In this document: one piece after another, positions 9,345 to 17,726 of the stretch
Numbering within the stretch: the stretch's first letter is position 1
Layout: each line of letters starts with the position of its first letter
Assembly (NCBI RefSeq): GCF_007971385.1
Contig: NZ_CP042434.1
Span: 1,674,001 to 1,738,000 of the forward strand
Direction of reading: 5' to 3'
From: Arachidicoccus ginsenosidivorans
GTDB lineage: Bacteria; Bacteroidota; Bacteroidia; Chitinophagales; Chitinophagaceae
DNA: 64,000 nt
Made by a program: the position numbers and the translations under genes
The notes under the pieces: model-generated
Databases searched by the model: none
What the model was told of the DNA's origin: nothing
What the model saw: only the letters and a program-made list of their open reading frames with translations

Positions 9345-10796
9345 TTAAAGAGAAAGTGCTCCTTTATAATAACTAAGTATTTTTGTTTTAAAGATGTAAT
9401 TATATTTTGCCACAATTAATGCATTTTCTGCCTGACTATATTTGGTCTTTGCAATCAGATATTCCGCAGAATTAATGGCTCCTGTATTAAATTTCACTTC
9501 AGAGATCCTAAAATACTCCTTATAAGCGGCTACCTGATCCTGTTGCTTGAGCCACGCATTAAGGGCTGTTTGTTGATCAAAATAGGCCTTGCTAATCGTG
9601 TTTTTGAGATCCGTCTGAGTGGTACTCAACTGATCCTTTGCCAGGTCTTGTTGTAGCTTTGCGACTTTCACATCGCTTCTGGCCTGGGAACCATTAAAGA
9701 TCGGAATATTCAAAGTCAGGTTCAGATTCGTTCCATAATTATTTTTCAATTGGTTCCAATAAGGAATATCTCTATAACTCATAGCAGTTGTATTCGTATA
9801 CACCGGCAACTTTTCCGATCCGCTGATTACATAATTGCCATTTTCCTGTGTGATGCTTTCCCCTGCTATAGAACGGGTAGCTGCACTGGAAAATGCGGTT
9901 CCAATGCCTCCATTTAAAGACAAAGAAGGATATAAATCAGCCTTTTCCACAGCAACGTTCTTGCCAGCACTCAGAAATTTTAACTGTGCAGATTTAACCG
10001 AAGGCAAATAAGTTAAGGCCCCCTTATAGATTGCGTCAATGGACTGATTCTCTGCGGATTTCACATCCATAGTCTTTGGCTCCTTTAGCACAACATCCAA
10101 ATTGAGTGGCTGGTTCATCAGCTGAAACAAGGTAATTTTGGCAGATTTAATAATATTCTTTTGATCGATGATCGCCAGTTCACTACTACTTAATTGACCT
10201 TTCATGTCATAAAAATCATCTGGATTAGCAGCACCACTCTCATTTAAGGTATCCAGGCGATTATATTGCACCTGTGAAGAAAGCAATTGCCTATAATAGT
10301 TATTTAAGATTTCCTGCTGATTGAGGACTTCCAGGTATGCAGCAATCACCTGAATAGTAATGGCATCTTTGCTCTGCTGCGCATCCCATGTACCTGCCTC
10401 GGCGTCTAATTTAGTCTTTCTGATATAATTACGAAGTTTAAATCCGTTCCATAGACTAAGAGATGCACTTAAGCTATAATTGGCAGAAGTAAAACTCTGC
10501 GAAATATAACTATTATCAGAGGGATTGATGGAGCGGCCACTATTAAGCCCATGACCAATATACCCACTGACAGAAGGAAGCTGTTCTAACTTTGCCTGAT
10601 TATGGTACACACCAGCGATTGCCGCATTTGTTTTGGCCGTTTTAATATCCATATTATTTTGCAGAGCCGTTTCCACACACGCTTCCAGGCTCAGATACTG
10701 CAACTGACTACTATCAGTCCTGGCTGTATCAACTTGACCAAAACCTTTGCCCACCCAGCAGGCCACCACACAAATTATAAAAACCAGTTTTTTCAT
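9345..10796 (-). CDS. TolC-family outer-membrane efflux protein, 483 aa
   Basis: Outer-membrane channel subunit and first gene of the operon. It has a signal peptide at residues 1-20 (ending GKGFGQ), two repeats of the OEP domain with long alpha-helical stretches, and the typical opening YLSLEACVETALQNN. The second repeat begins near NNYGTNLNLTLNIPIFNG. The ATG at 10796 faces the intergenic region shared with the NtrC-type regulator. The operon order TolC-HlyD-permease-DUF4097-ATPase-permease-permease suggests a complete MacAB-TolC-like exporter. Confidence 0.93.
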   Translation of the reverse strand: MKKLVFIICVVACWVGKGFGQVDTARTDSSQLQYLSLEACVETALQNNMDIKTAKTNAAIAGVYHNQAKLEQLPSVSGYIGHGLNSGRSINPSDNSYISQSFTSANYSLSASLSLWNGFKLRNYIRKTKLDAEAGTWDAQQSKDAITIQVIAAYLEVLNQQEILNNYYRQLLSSQVQYNRLDTLNESGAANPDDFYDMKGQLSSSELAIIDQKNIIKSAKITLFQLMNQPLNLDVVLKEPKTMDVKSAENQSIDAIYKGALTYLPSVKSAQLKFLSAGKNVAVEKADLYPSLSLNGGIGTAFSSAATRSIAGESITQENGNYVISGSEKLPVYTNTTAMSYRDIPYWNQLKNNYGTNLNLTLNIPIFNGSQARSDVKVAKLQQDLAKDQLSTTQTDLKNTISKAYFDQQTALNAWLKQQDQVAAYKEYFRISEVKFNTGAINSAEYLIAKTKYSQAENALIVAKYNYIFKTKILSYYKGALSL

Positions 10797-10817
10797 TCAC
10801 CAAATTTTCAAAGATTC

Positions 10818-10834
10818 AGTAAAGGCTATGCCAA
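10818..10834 (-). promoter_or_regulatory. Weak candidate sigma-54 promoter of the efflux operon
   Basis: The minus strand reads TTGGCATAGCCTTTACT. It keeps the GG of a -24 element, but the -12 position has AC instead of the usual GC. It lies only about 22 bp upstream of the TolC-like start codon, leaving a very short leader. It is proposed only because the divergent regulator is of the sigma-54 activator type; no better GG-N10-GC match was found. Confidence 0.2.
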
Positions 10835-10886
10835 TCAATTAATCAATTAAATATCAGTGAGTTACAATTTTGCCATTTCCCTCAAA

Positions 10887-10946
10887 CTGTCCGCTTTTGA
10901 TACACATGCTGTACGTAATTAATACAAGCTGTCAAAACCCGGACAG
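10887..10946. promoter_or_regulatory. Inverted-repeat candidate operator between efflux operon and NtrC-type regulator
   Basis: The left arm CTGTCCGCTTTTGA (10887-10900) is mirrored by the right arm TCAAAACCCGGACAG (10932-10946), whose reverse complement is CTGTCCGGGTTTTGA. The arms match at 13 positions with one extra base and are separated by 31 bp. The element lies midway between the divergent tolC-like and regulator genes, 91-150 bp upstream of the tolC-like start. Spaced dyads of this kind are typical enhancer sites for NtrC-family dimers, so binding by the adjacent regulator is the natural hypothesis. Confidence 0.55.
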
Positions 10947-11039
10947 ATGCCAACATTTTGCTATTTATATTGATCTATAAGCGGTCAGGGATTTTTGAAA
11001 AATAATTCGTTCCTTTATCCAAAATAATCCCCTGGAACT

Positions 11040-12380
11040 ATGGCCTTAAAAAATGCCACTATTGCAATTGTCGACGACGATTTAGATGTGCTTACCGCCG
11101 TACGACTATTATTAAAAACTGAGGTAAAACAGATCATTACTGAGAAAAACCCAGAGAACCTGCTTTCTTTATTAAAAGAAAACAAGGTGGATTTGCTTTT
11201 TTTGGATATGAACTTCAAATCCAAGGTAAATACCGGGAACGAAGGGCTATTCTGGCTACAGAAAGTAAGGAAATTATATCCCAATCTACCAGTAGTAATG
11301 ATTACCGCCTACGCGGATATTGACCTGGCAGTCAATTCCCTGAAACTGGGTGCACAGGACTTTATGGTCAAACCCTGGCAGAACCAAAAGCTACTAGAAA
11401 CCGTTAAAAACAATTATCAGAAAAATAATGACAGCCTGAACCTCCCGGCAGGACCAGCGGGGATTATAGGGGAGAGTCCTGGGATGAAGGATGTTTTTAG
11501 AAAAATCGAAAAAATCGCCCCTACCGACGCCAATATATTGATTCTAGGTGAAAACGGGACCGGGAAAGACTTGATTGCCCAGACCATCCATGATCAGTCT
11601 TTACGCAGCAAAAATCCTTATGTCAAAGTCGACGTCGGTGCACTCACAGAGAGTCTTTTTGAAAGTGAGCTTTTCGGGCATAAAAAAGGCGCCTTTACCG
11701 ATGCCAGGGAAGACCGGGCCGGCAGATTCCAGGCCGCGGACAAAGGCACCTTATTTTTAGATGAAATCGGCAATATCACACTGGCACAGCAATCCAGACT
11801 TTTAACCGCCTTGCAGAACAGATATGTAACCCCGCTTGGCACGAATGATAAAGTGCAGGTGGATATCCGGCTGATTTGTGCCACGAATCTCCCTTTAAGT
11901 GTACTAGGAGATGAGTCTAAGTTTAGAAGAGATTTGATTTACCGGATCAACACGGTAGAAATTACCATCCCCCCCTTAAGGGACCGCAAAGAAGATATCC
12001 AACCTATTGCAGCGCATTACGCCAATGTCTATGCCCAGAAATACGGCAAACCTGCACTTAGTTTTTCCAAAGAAGCGCAAAAGAAATTAAACAAGTACAC
12101 CTATCCGGGCAATGTGCGGGAATTACAATACGCCATCGAGCGGGCCATTATCATGACAGAAAATGATGCAATTGAGGCTGATGATATCCTATTTTCTCCC
12201 ATTGAACACCAGCAAGAACAGCCGGCCCCTCTGGATAAGTCTGTGAACCTGGGCCAGGTGGAGAAAAACGCTATCTTAAACGCCATTTCCAAACATGAAG
12301 GCAATATTTCAAAGGCGGCCAAAGAACTGGGTATTACCAGGGCTGCATTGTACCGCCGGATCAGTAAATATGATATTTAA
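11040..12380 (+). CDS. NtrC-family sigma-54-dependent response regulator, 446 aa
   Basis: Cytoplasmic transcription activator. The receiver domain (about residues 5-125) has acidic DDD 12-14, phosphoacceptor Asp56 and Lys111. The AAA+ domain (about 140-375) has Walker A GENGTGKD (170-177), Walker B LFLDE (238-242) and loop 1 written GAFTDA (217-222) instead of the canonical GAFTGA. A C-terminal Fis-type HTH follows (GNISKAAKELGITRAALYRR). It is divergent from the efflux operon and followed after 89 bp by a histidine kinase gene, so the pair probably senses an envelope signal and activates the exporter. The GAFTDA variant is common in Bacteroidota homologues to my knowledge, so activity is not excluded. 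Confidence 0.93.
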   Translation: MALKNATIAIVDDDLDVLTAVRLLLKTEVKQIITEKNPENLLSLLKENKVDLLFLDMNFKSKVNTGNEGLFWLQKVRKLYPNLPVVMITAYADIDLAVNSLKLGAQDFMVKPWQNQKLLETVKNNYQKNNDSLNLPAGPAGIIGESPGMKDVFRKIEKIAPTDANILILGENGTGKDLIAQTIHDQSLRSKNPYVKVDVGALTESLFESELFGHKKGAFTDAREDRAGRFQAADKGTLFLDEIGNITLAQQSRLLTALQNRYVTPLGTNDKVQVDIRLICATNLPLSVLGDESKFRRDLIYRINTVEITIPPLRDRKEDIQPIAAHYANVYAQKYGKPALSFSKEAQKKLNKYTYPGNVRELQYAIERAIIMTENDAIEADDILFSPIEHQQEQPAPLDKSVNLGQVEKNAILNAISKHEGNISKAAKELGITRAALYRRISKYDI

Positions 12381-12469
12381 ACGCTTGAGGCTCCCCTTTT
12401 TACTGGTAAATTGACGTCCTTTTCAAGCTAATCTTCATCCCCATGGGGTTTCATAAGCGCTAATTTAAT

Positions 12470-13815
12470 ATGAATAGAAGCAGCATCCGGATCACCATTC
12501 ACCTTCTACTGATCGGCCTGAGCGCCGCGGCGGCCGTATGGTGTTACCTAAAAGCGATGCCCATTGGTGGGGTGGTCGCCCTGTTTTTATTTTTGGCGCT
12601 CACCTATAGAGTGGTCGCATTACTTAGGGATATCCAACGTGATTTTAATAATTTTGTCCAAGCCCTTCATTACAGGGACCTCTCCCAGCATTTTTCTATT
12701 GGGCGGGCACCCGCCCATCTGAAGTTTTTCAGAAGAGGCTTTAATGAAATTGTGATGGGTTATAAACAGCTCAGCCAGGAAAAAGAGCTTCAATACCAAT
12801 ACCTGCAAAACGTGCTTGAGCTGGTGGACACCGCCATTCTTGCTTTTGAGCCGAGTACCGGCGAAATTTATTGGATTAATAATCAGATGAAAACCCTTTT
12901 AAATGTTCCGGGAATCAAGAACCTTAAAAGACTGGAGCGGCAATTACCACTACTCAATGAAGCCTTTCTTAAAATCAGTCCCGGTGGCCAGCAAATAATA
13001 AAAGTGGAGATTCTCAACCGGCCACATAAACTGTTACTTACCTCCAACAATTTTGTAACCAATGAGATGCAAATGAAACTCATTGCCATGCAAAATGTAG
13101 AGGAAGCCCTGGATGTTACAGAAACAGAGGCCTGGAATAAACTCCTTAGAGTGCTGACCCATGAAATCATGAACTCCATTGCGCCTATTTCTTCCCTTGC
13201 CAATACCCTGCAGGACAGGCTCGGACAACTTGACAGCCATCAAATAATCCCTGCGGCAGATTTTAAGGATTTGCAGGACGGAATGCAGACAATTAGATCC
13301 AGAAGTGATGGTTTAATGCGCTTTTCCACCTCCTACCGTAACTTAAATAAGATTGGGCAGATCAATGCAAGCGAGTTTTATGTAAGAGATTTATTTGAGA
13401 ACCTGGCTTCTCTGATGCAGCCAGGCATGACCAGCAAAGCCATCAGCCTGGATGTCATCTTGAAAAACCCTAGTCTTAAAATGCAGGCTGACCGTCAACT
13501 GCTGGAGCAAGTTATGATTAACTTGCTCCTCAATGCGATGGATGCCGTCAAGGAAAGTCCCGAAAAACATATTACCATAGCGGGGTTAAGACCCCGGAAG
13601 GCCAGGTTGTTCTTAAAGTCAAAGACAGTGGTAAAGGCATGGATGAACAAATTATGGAAAGAATCTTTATTCCTTTTTTCTCCACCAAAAAGTCCGGCAG
13701 CGGGATCGGCCTTAGCCTTTGTAAACAGATCATGCTGCTCCATAAAGGTAATATCCAGGTACAATCCACGCCTGAAAAAGGAACCAGTTTTCGGTTGCAA
13801 TTCCCCGCATCATAA
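12470..13815 (+). pseudogene. Sensor histidine kinase of the NtrC-type pair, frame interrupted in the ATPase domain
   Basis: Membrane sensor kinase. Two helices occupy about residues 8-50, followed by a HAMP/PAS-like region. The H-box is RVLTHEIMNSIAPISS with His231, and the N-box MINLLLNAMDAV lies near residue 350. After HITIAG the assembled frame loses all kinase motifs and continues as unrelated sequence to 13849. In the next frame the sequence continues VKTPEGQVVLKVKDSGKGMD (G1 box), PFFSTKKSGSGIGLSLC (F and G2 boxes), and ends at a TAA at 13813-13815. The shift sits in a GGGG run at 13582-13585; a fifth G restores the reading. The partner is the NtrC-type regulator upstream. Probably a functional gene with an assembly indel. 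Confidence 0.88.
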
Positions 13816-13870
13816 ACACTATTTGTCCCTTTACTTAACTTTAAATTAGCTCAATCAGATTTACTTAATC

Positions 13871-14491
13871 TTATTCGGCCTTATCCATTTCAGTAACCCC
13901 GCCCGAGATCACAAACTTCATGGCCTCCGCCGAAGAAATCGTTTCATTCACCATGCGGATATTCACTTTCGGCACAAAATAAGTCATTCCAGATATGGCA
14001 TAGGAAAAAGGGACATATACCACTACGTGTTCCACCAGATCAAACTGACTGGCATCATTTTGTGTAATAAAGCCCATCCGCCACACATCGCTGCTATCCA
14101 CATTCACCAAGACTGGCTTGTCAAATTTCTTCTTGCTGCCGGAAAATGCCTTCAAAAAATCTTTCACAGAGGAGTAGATCAGTTTCACGCCAGGTGTTTT
14201 CTCCAGTGCAGCACCTAAAAGATCTATAAAGTGGCTAATCACAAAGGAAGAGGATGCCCAACCAATGAGAATCATAATTATAACCATCATCAGTATTCCC
14301 ACACCAGGTATGTGATGTACACCTTCCTCTCCCGGCACAACTGATCCGAAGATATTAGGCAAAATACTGTCCACGGCGGTAAATAGCCAAAATACAAAGT
14401 AAATCGTCACTGCAATGGGTGCTATAACAATTACTCCTTGAAAAAAATATTGTATGATCCGCTTAGCTAAAGTCTTCTTCTGTTCTTCCAT
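13871..14491 (-). CDS. DUF502 family membrane protein, 206 aa
   Basis: Inner-membrane protein of the DUF502 family, function unknown. Two hydrophobic segments lie at about residues 15-38 and 58-82. The family hallmarks are the stretch from PGVKLIYSSVKDFLKAF onward and the C-terminal soluble beta domain (VYVPFSYAISGMTYFV). The length is typical. It converges with the kinase gene, leaving only about 55 bp between the restored kinase stop and its own stop. The start is an ATG at 14491. Confidence 0.9.
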   Translation of the reverse strand: MEEQKKTLAKRIIQYFFQGVIVIAPIAVTIYFVFWLFTAVDSILPNIFGSVVPGEEGVHHIPGVGILMMVIIMILIGWASSSFVISHFIDLLGAALEKTPGVKLIYSSVKDFLKAFSGSKKKFDKPVLVNVDSSDVWRMGFITQNDASQFDLVEHVVVYVPFSYAISGMTYFVPKVNIRMVNETISSAEAMKFVISGGVTEMDKAE

Positions 14492-14558
14492 AATTTGGGT
14501 TTTTGGTTCCCAAAAATAAAACTACTTTTGAAGTTTAAGACATTTTAAAATATAATAT

Positions 14559-15266
14559 ATGCAAATCGTAATAACAGGCGCCACAAGAGGTATTGGAAAA
14601 GCTGTAGCAGCACTATTTGCAAAAGATACCATACCGCATCATTTTTTTCTGTGTGCCAGAAAAAAAGAAGAATTAACCGAGCTTTCAGTGGCCTTAAGCA
14701 GCACGCCAGCCAAACATACCGTAACCATTTTCCCATGCGATTTTCAGGATAATACCCAAATAAAAGCATTTGCCGATTTAATCCTTAAAACCGGGCAGCC
14801 TGTGGACATTCTGGTCAACAATGCAGGAATCTACCAACCGGGCAGTTGTTATAATGAACAGGAGGGACAATTAGAGCGCATGCTTCAGGTAAACCTGATG
14901 GGTGCCTACCACCTCACCAGGGCCCTTGTACTGCCTATGATAAATCGTAAGCAGGGTCATATTTTTAACCTGTGTTCTATTGCCAGTATTCAGGCCTATG
15001 CCAACGGCGGCAGTTACTCTATCAGCAAATATGCCTTATCTGGATTTACCCGTAATCTGAGAGAAGAATTAAAACCTTTTGGCATAAAAGTAACCGGAAT
15101 TTATCCAGGGGCCACCTTTTCCAGTAGCTGGGAAGGCATGGATATAGACCCTAATCGTATTATGGAAGTATCCGATGTGGCCAAGATGATCTATGCGGCG
15201 GCACATCTTTCCCCGCAGGCAGTTGTTGAAGACATTATCCTTAGACCGCAGTTAGGCGATTTATAA
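14559..15266 (+). CDS. SDR-family NAD(P)-dependent oxidoreductase, 235 aa
   Basis: Classical short-chain dehydrogenase. The nucleotide-binding motif TGATRGIG is at residues 6-13, NNAG at 87-90, and the catalytic triad Ser140, Tyr153 and Lys157 is in the segment around SYSISKYA. The substrate cannot be deduced. Start is an ATG at 14559, 67 bp from the divergent DUF502 gene; length and motifs are complete. Close relatives in Bacteroidota are annotated simply as SDR oxidoreductases or 3-ketoacyl-ACP-reductase-like enzymes. Confidence 0.92.
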   Translation: MQIVITGATRGIGKAVAALFAKDTIPHHFFLCARKKEELTELSVALSSTPAKHTVTIFPCDFQDNTQIKAFADLILKTGQPVDILVNNAGIYQPGSCYNEQEGQLERMLQVNLMGAYHLTRALVLPMINRKQGHIFNLCSIASIQAYANGGSYSISKYALSGFTRNLREELKPFGIKVTGIYPGATFSSSWEGMDIDPNRIMEVSDVAKMIYAAAHLSPQAVVEDIILRPQLGDL

Positions 15267-15403
15267 GCCGCCAATCTAATTGAAACGCTCTATCCTGCTT
15301 ATAAAATAATAATAACGCTAGCTCTTTTTGATGAATTAAAATATTTTGATGGTTCCAGGATGCTTAACAACGCATGAAAGCGGATAGTTTAACAAACATT
15401 GAT

Positions 15404-16144
15404 TTAACCTTTGTGCACGGCAGCACTTATTTCCCGCAACAAGCTGATGTCTTTTTCAATGGCATTGCCTACGACAATCACATCGGCTCCAGCAGCGCAG
15501 TTAGCAGCTGCCTTCTCAGGGGTTTTAATACCGCCGCCAACGATTAATGGCACAGCGATATTGTCAGATACCCGCCGGATCATATTTTCCTGAATCGGGT
15601 TTTTCGCACCACTGCCCGCGTCCATATATATCAATTTTAAACCCAGCATTTCACCAGCCATGGCCGTACATAGAGCAATATCACTTTTATCTGCGGGAAT
15701 AGGCGCCGTATTGGCAATATAAGAAACAGAAGTCGGGGCACCTCCATCAATAACCATATATCCGGTAGGCATTATTTCCAGACCACTGCTACGTACCGCC
15801 GGTGCACTGATCACATGTTGTCCTATCAGAAGCTCCGGGTTTCTGCCAGAGATCAAAGACAGGTAGAAAAGCGCGTCTGCATATTTAGAAACCTGTGACG
15901 GAGATCCTGGAAAGAGTACCACAGGAATATCACACAAAGACTTAATACGCTGAATATTCTGATCCACCGTATTAACAACCACCAGGCTGCCGCCCACAAA
16001 AAAATAATCCACGCCAGCCGCCAGTGCCTGTTCTATTATTGGATCAATTTCAGCGTTACTCATTTTATCCGGATCAATTAATACAGCAAAAGCCTTTTTT
16101 CCTGCCTTTTTCTGATCCGTAAATTTCTGATATATAGCTGCCAT
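15404..16144 (-). CDS. Geranylgeranylglyceryl/heptaprenylglyceryl phosphate synthase family, 246 aa
   Basis: TIM-barrel prenyltransferase of the GGGPS/PcrB family, which joins sn-glycerol-1-phosphate to a polyprenyl diphosphate. Family marks are LIDPDKM near residue 22, FVGGSL near 49, the LFPGS segment, YMDAGSGA near 175 (substrate phosphate region) and GGGIKTPEKA near 205, followed by GADVIVVGNAIE. Bacteroidota carry group II enzymes of this family; the natural product in this organism is not known from sequence. It is a single gene between the SDR gene and purK, starting at an ATG at 16144. Confidence 0.9.
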   Translation of the reverse strand: MAAIYQKFTDQKKAGKKAFAVLIDPDKMSNAEIDPIIEQALAAGVDYFFVGGSLVVVNTVDQNIQRIKSLCDIPVVLFPGSPSQVSKYADALFYLSLISGRNPELLIGQHVISAPAVRSSGLEIMPTGYMVIDGGAPTSVSYIANTAPIPADKSDIALCTAMAGEMLGLKLIYMDAGSGAKNPIQENMIRRVSDNIAVPLIVGGGIKTPEKAAANCAAGADVIVVGNAIEKDISLLREISAAVHKG

Positions 16145-16478
16145 ACAGATGTGGTTCTCTTTTATTTATAATTGGAATCTGTTGCAAAAATGCATAAAAA
16201 TTGTCAGATTTCTACTAAAACCTATTGATTTTACCCTCCACGCCTATCAAAACTAAAGAATTGACAACCAATAAACAATTTCAAAACAAGGCCATTAATT
16301 ATGGGTCAGCATTGATCTCACACTGGCTGCTTAAAAGGCACTTTATTCTTTTAAAATAATTGTCCGCATCCATATTCAAACCCAAATCCGTAATTTTGGC
16401 CCTCGCTTTACTGCCCATTACGCTTAAATCTTATAAGACAAACGCATGCAAAGGGAAGCGATCAACTTAAATTACACT
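16145..16478. other. Intergenic region between the GGGPS-family gene and purK
   Basis: Divergent promoter region of 334 bp. It contains the purK -7 box listed separately. For the minus-strand gene the best -7 match is CATTTTTG near 16182-16189, one base off the consensus. No small gene, repeat or hairpin of note was seen. Confidence 0.5.
16391..16398 (+). promoter_or_regulatory. Putative purK promoter -7 box (TAATTTTG)
   Basis: TAATTTTG matches the Bacteroidota TAnnTTTG consensus and lies about 80 bp upstream of the purK start. No clear TTTG -33 element is found at the expected spacing. Confidence 0.5.
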
Positions 16479-17600
16479 ATGCAAAAAATTGGAATACTTG
16501 GAGGCGGACAGCTGGGACGTATGTTATTACAGGCAGCAGCAGACTTTGTTGTTGAAACCTATGTACTTGAAAACGACCCGGGTTGCCCGGCCGCGCACCT
16601 TTGCCATCACTTTGTGCAAGGTGACATTAAAAACTTCGATGATGTTTATAATTTTGGTAAAGGACTTGACGCACTTACCATAGAAATTGAATCCGTCAAT
16701 GTCGATGCGCTCGAAGCACTGGAAAAAGAAGGCGTACGTGTATATCCAAAACCTGCTGCCATCCGCACCATCAAAAATAAAATACTTCAGAAAACATTTT
16801 ATAAAGAAAACGAAATCCCATCACCAGCCTTTATTATCACCCACAGCCAGGCGGAGGCTAAATCCAGAAAAGATTTACTGCCTGCCGTACACAAACTGGG
16901 AGAAGGAGGCTATGATGGCAGGGGCGTTGAGGTATTAAGAAAAGAAGAAGACCTGGAAAGCGCTTTCGATCAGCCCGCGGTTTTAGAAACCATGGTGGAA
17001 ATCGAAAAAGAGATTGCCATTACTGTCGCTAAAAACGACGCCGGACAATTAACCCTATTCCCAGCCGTTGAAATGCTATTCGATCCCAAACTGAACTTAC
17101 TGGACTTTCAGTTGTCTCCTGCCCGTATTGACAAACAGGTGCTTTGGAAAGCCGAAGCCATGGCGCAGAAAGTTGTCGAAAAACTGGCCAGCCCTGGGCT
17201 ATTTGCCGTAGAACTCTTTATTGACCGTACGGGCAATGTCTGGGTCAACGAAACAGCACCAAGAGTCCATAACAGTGGCCATCACACCATCGAGGCCAAT
17301 TATTGCAGCCAGTACCATATGCTGCTCAGAATATTAATGCAGTTACCACTGGGCAATACACAACCGATCATTCCTTCTTCCATTGTCAATATTCTGGGCA
17401 CTCCCGGTTATCAGGGAGATGCTATTTATGAAGGCCTGGATGAAGTGCTTAAAATGGACAATGTCTTTGTACATCTATATGGCAAAAAAACCACCAAACC
17501 GGGCCGCAAGATGGGTCATGTTACCATCTTAAGCCAGGAACCGCAGGAACTGATCTACAAAGCCAATAAGATCAAAAACACCTTAAAAGTAATCGCCTAA
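16479..17600 (+). CDS. purK: 5-(carboxyamino)imidazole ribonucleotide synthase PurK, 373 aa
   Basis: ATP-grasp enzyme that carboxylates AIR to N5-CAIR with bicarbonate and ATP in purine synthesis. The N-terminal pre-ATP-grasp motif is IGILGGGQLGRM. Further marks are the KLGEGGYDGRGV nucleotide-binding loop, EIEKEIAI, the metal-binding region ELFIDRTGNVWVNETAPRVHNSGH, and a C-terminal domain with HLYGKKTTKPGRKMGHVT. The start is taken at the ATG at 16479 (MQKIGILGG) rather than the in-frame ATG at 16446, because the family begins at this motif. It ends just before a strong bidirectional terminator. Confidence 0.96.
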   Translation: MQKIGILGGGQLGRMLLQAAADFVVETYVLENDPGCPAAHLCHHFVQGDIKNFDDVYNFGKGLDALTIEIESVNVDALEALEKEGVRVYPKPAAIRTIKNKILQKTFYKENEIPSPAFIITHSQAEAKSRKDLLPAVHKLGEGGYDGRGVEVLRKEEDLESAFDQPAVLETMVEIEKEIAITVAKNDAGQLTLFPAVEMLFDPKLNLLDFQLSPARIDKQVLWKAEAMAQKVVEKLASPGLFAVELFIDRTGNVWVNETAPRVHNSGHHTIEANYCSQYHMLLRILMQLPLGNTQPIIPSSIVNILGTPGYQGDAIYEGLDEVLKMDNVFVHLYGKKTTKPGRKMGHVTILSQEPQELIYKANKIKNTLKVIA

Positions 17601-17640
17601 AATTGCCTGAAGCGGCAAAATAGACAACGACTTACCATAT

Positions 17641-17684
17641 AAGAGTGCCGAATTAGCTCATACGCATGCTAATTCGGCACTTTT
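17641..17684. terminator. Bidirectional rho-independent terminator between purK and the porin gene
   Basis: A perfect 13-bp stem (GTGCCGAATTAGC at 17645-17657 with its complement at 17668-17680) has a 10-nt loop. It is flanked by A residues on the left and TTTT on the right, so it can end transcripts in both directions. It sits between the convergent purK and porin genes. Confidence 0.85.
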
Positions 17685-17726
17685 GTGTCAGGCGCATTGA
17701 TTGGACAACTAATATTCTAAAAACCA

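Noticed and set aside
10797..11039. A canonical sigma-54 promoter for the efflux operon
   Set aside because: Apart from the weak candidate at 10818-10834, no GG-N10-GC match was found on either strand.
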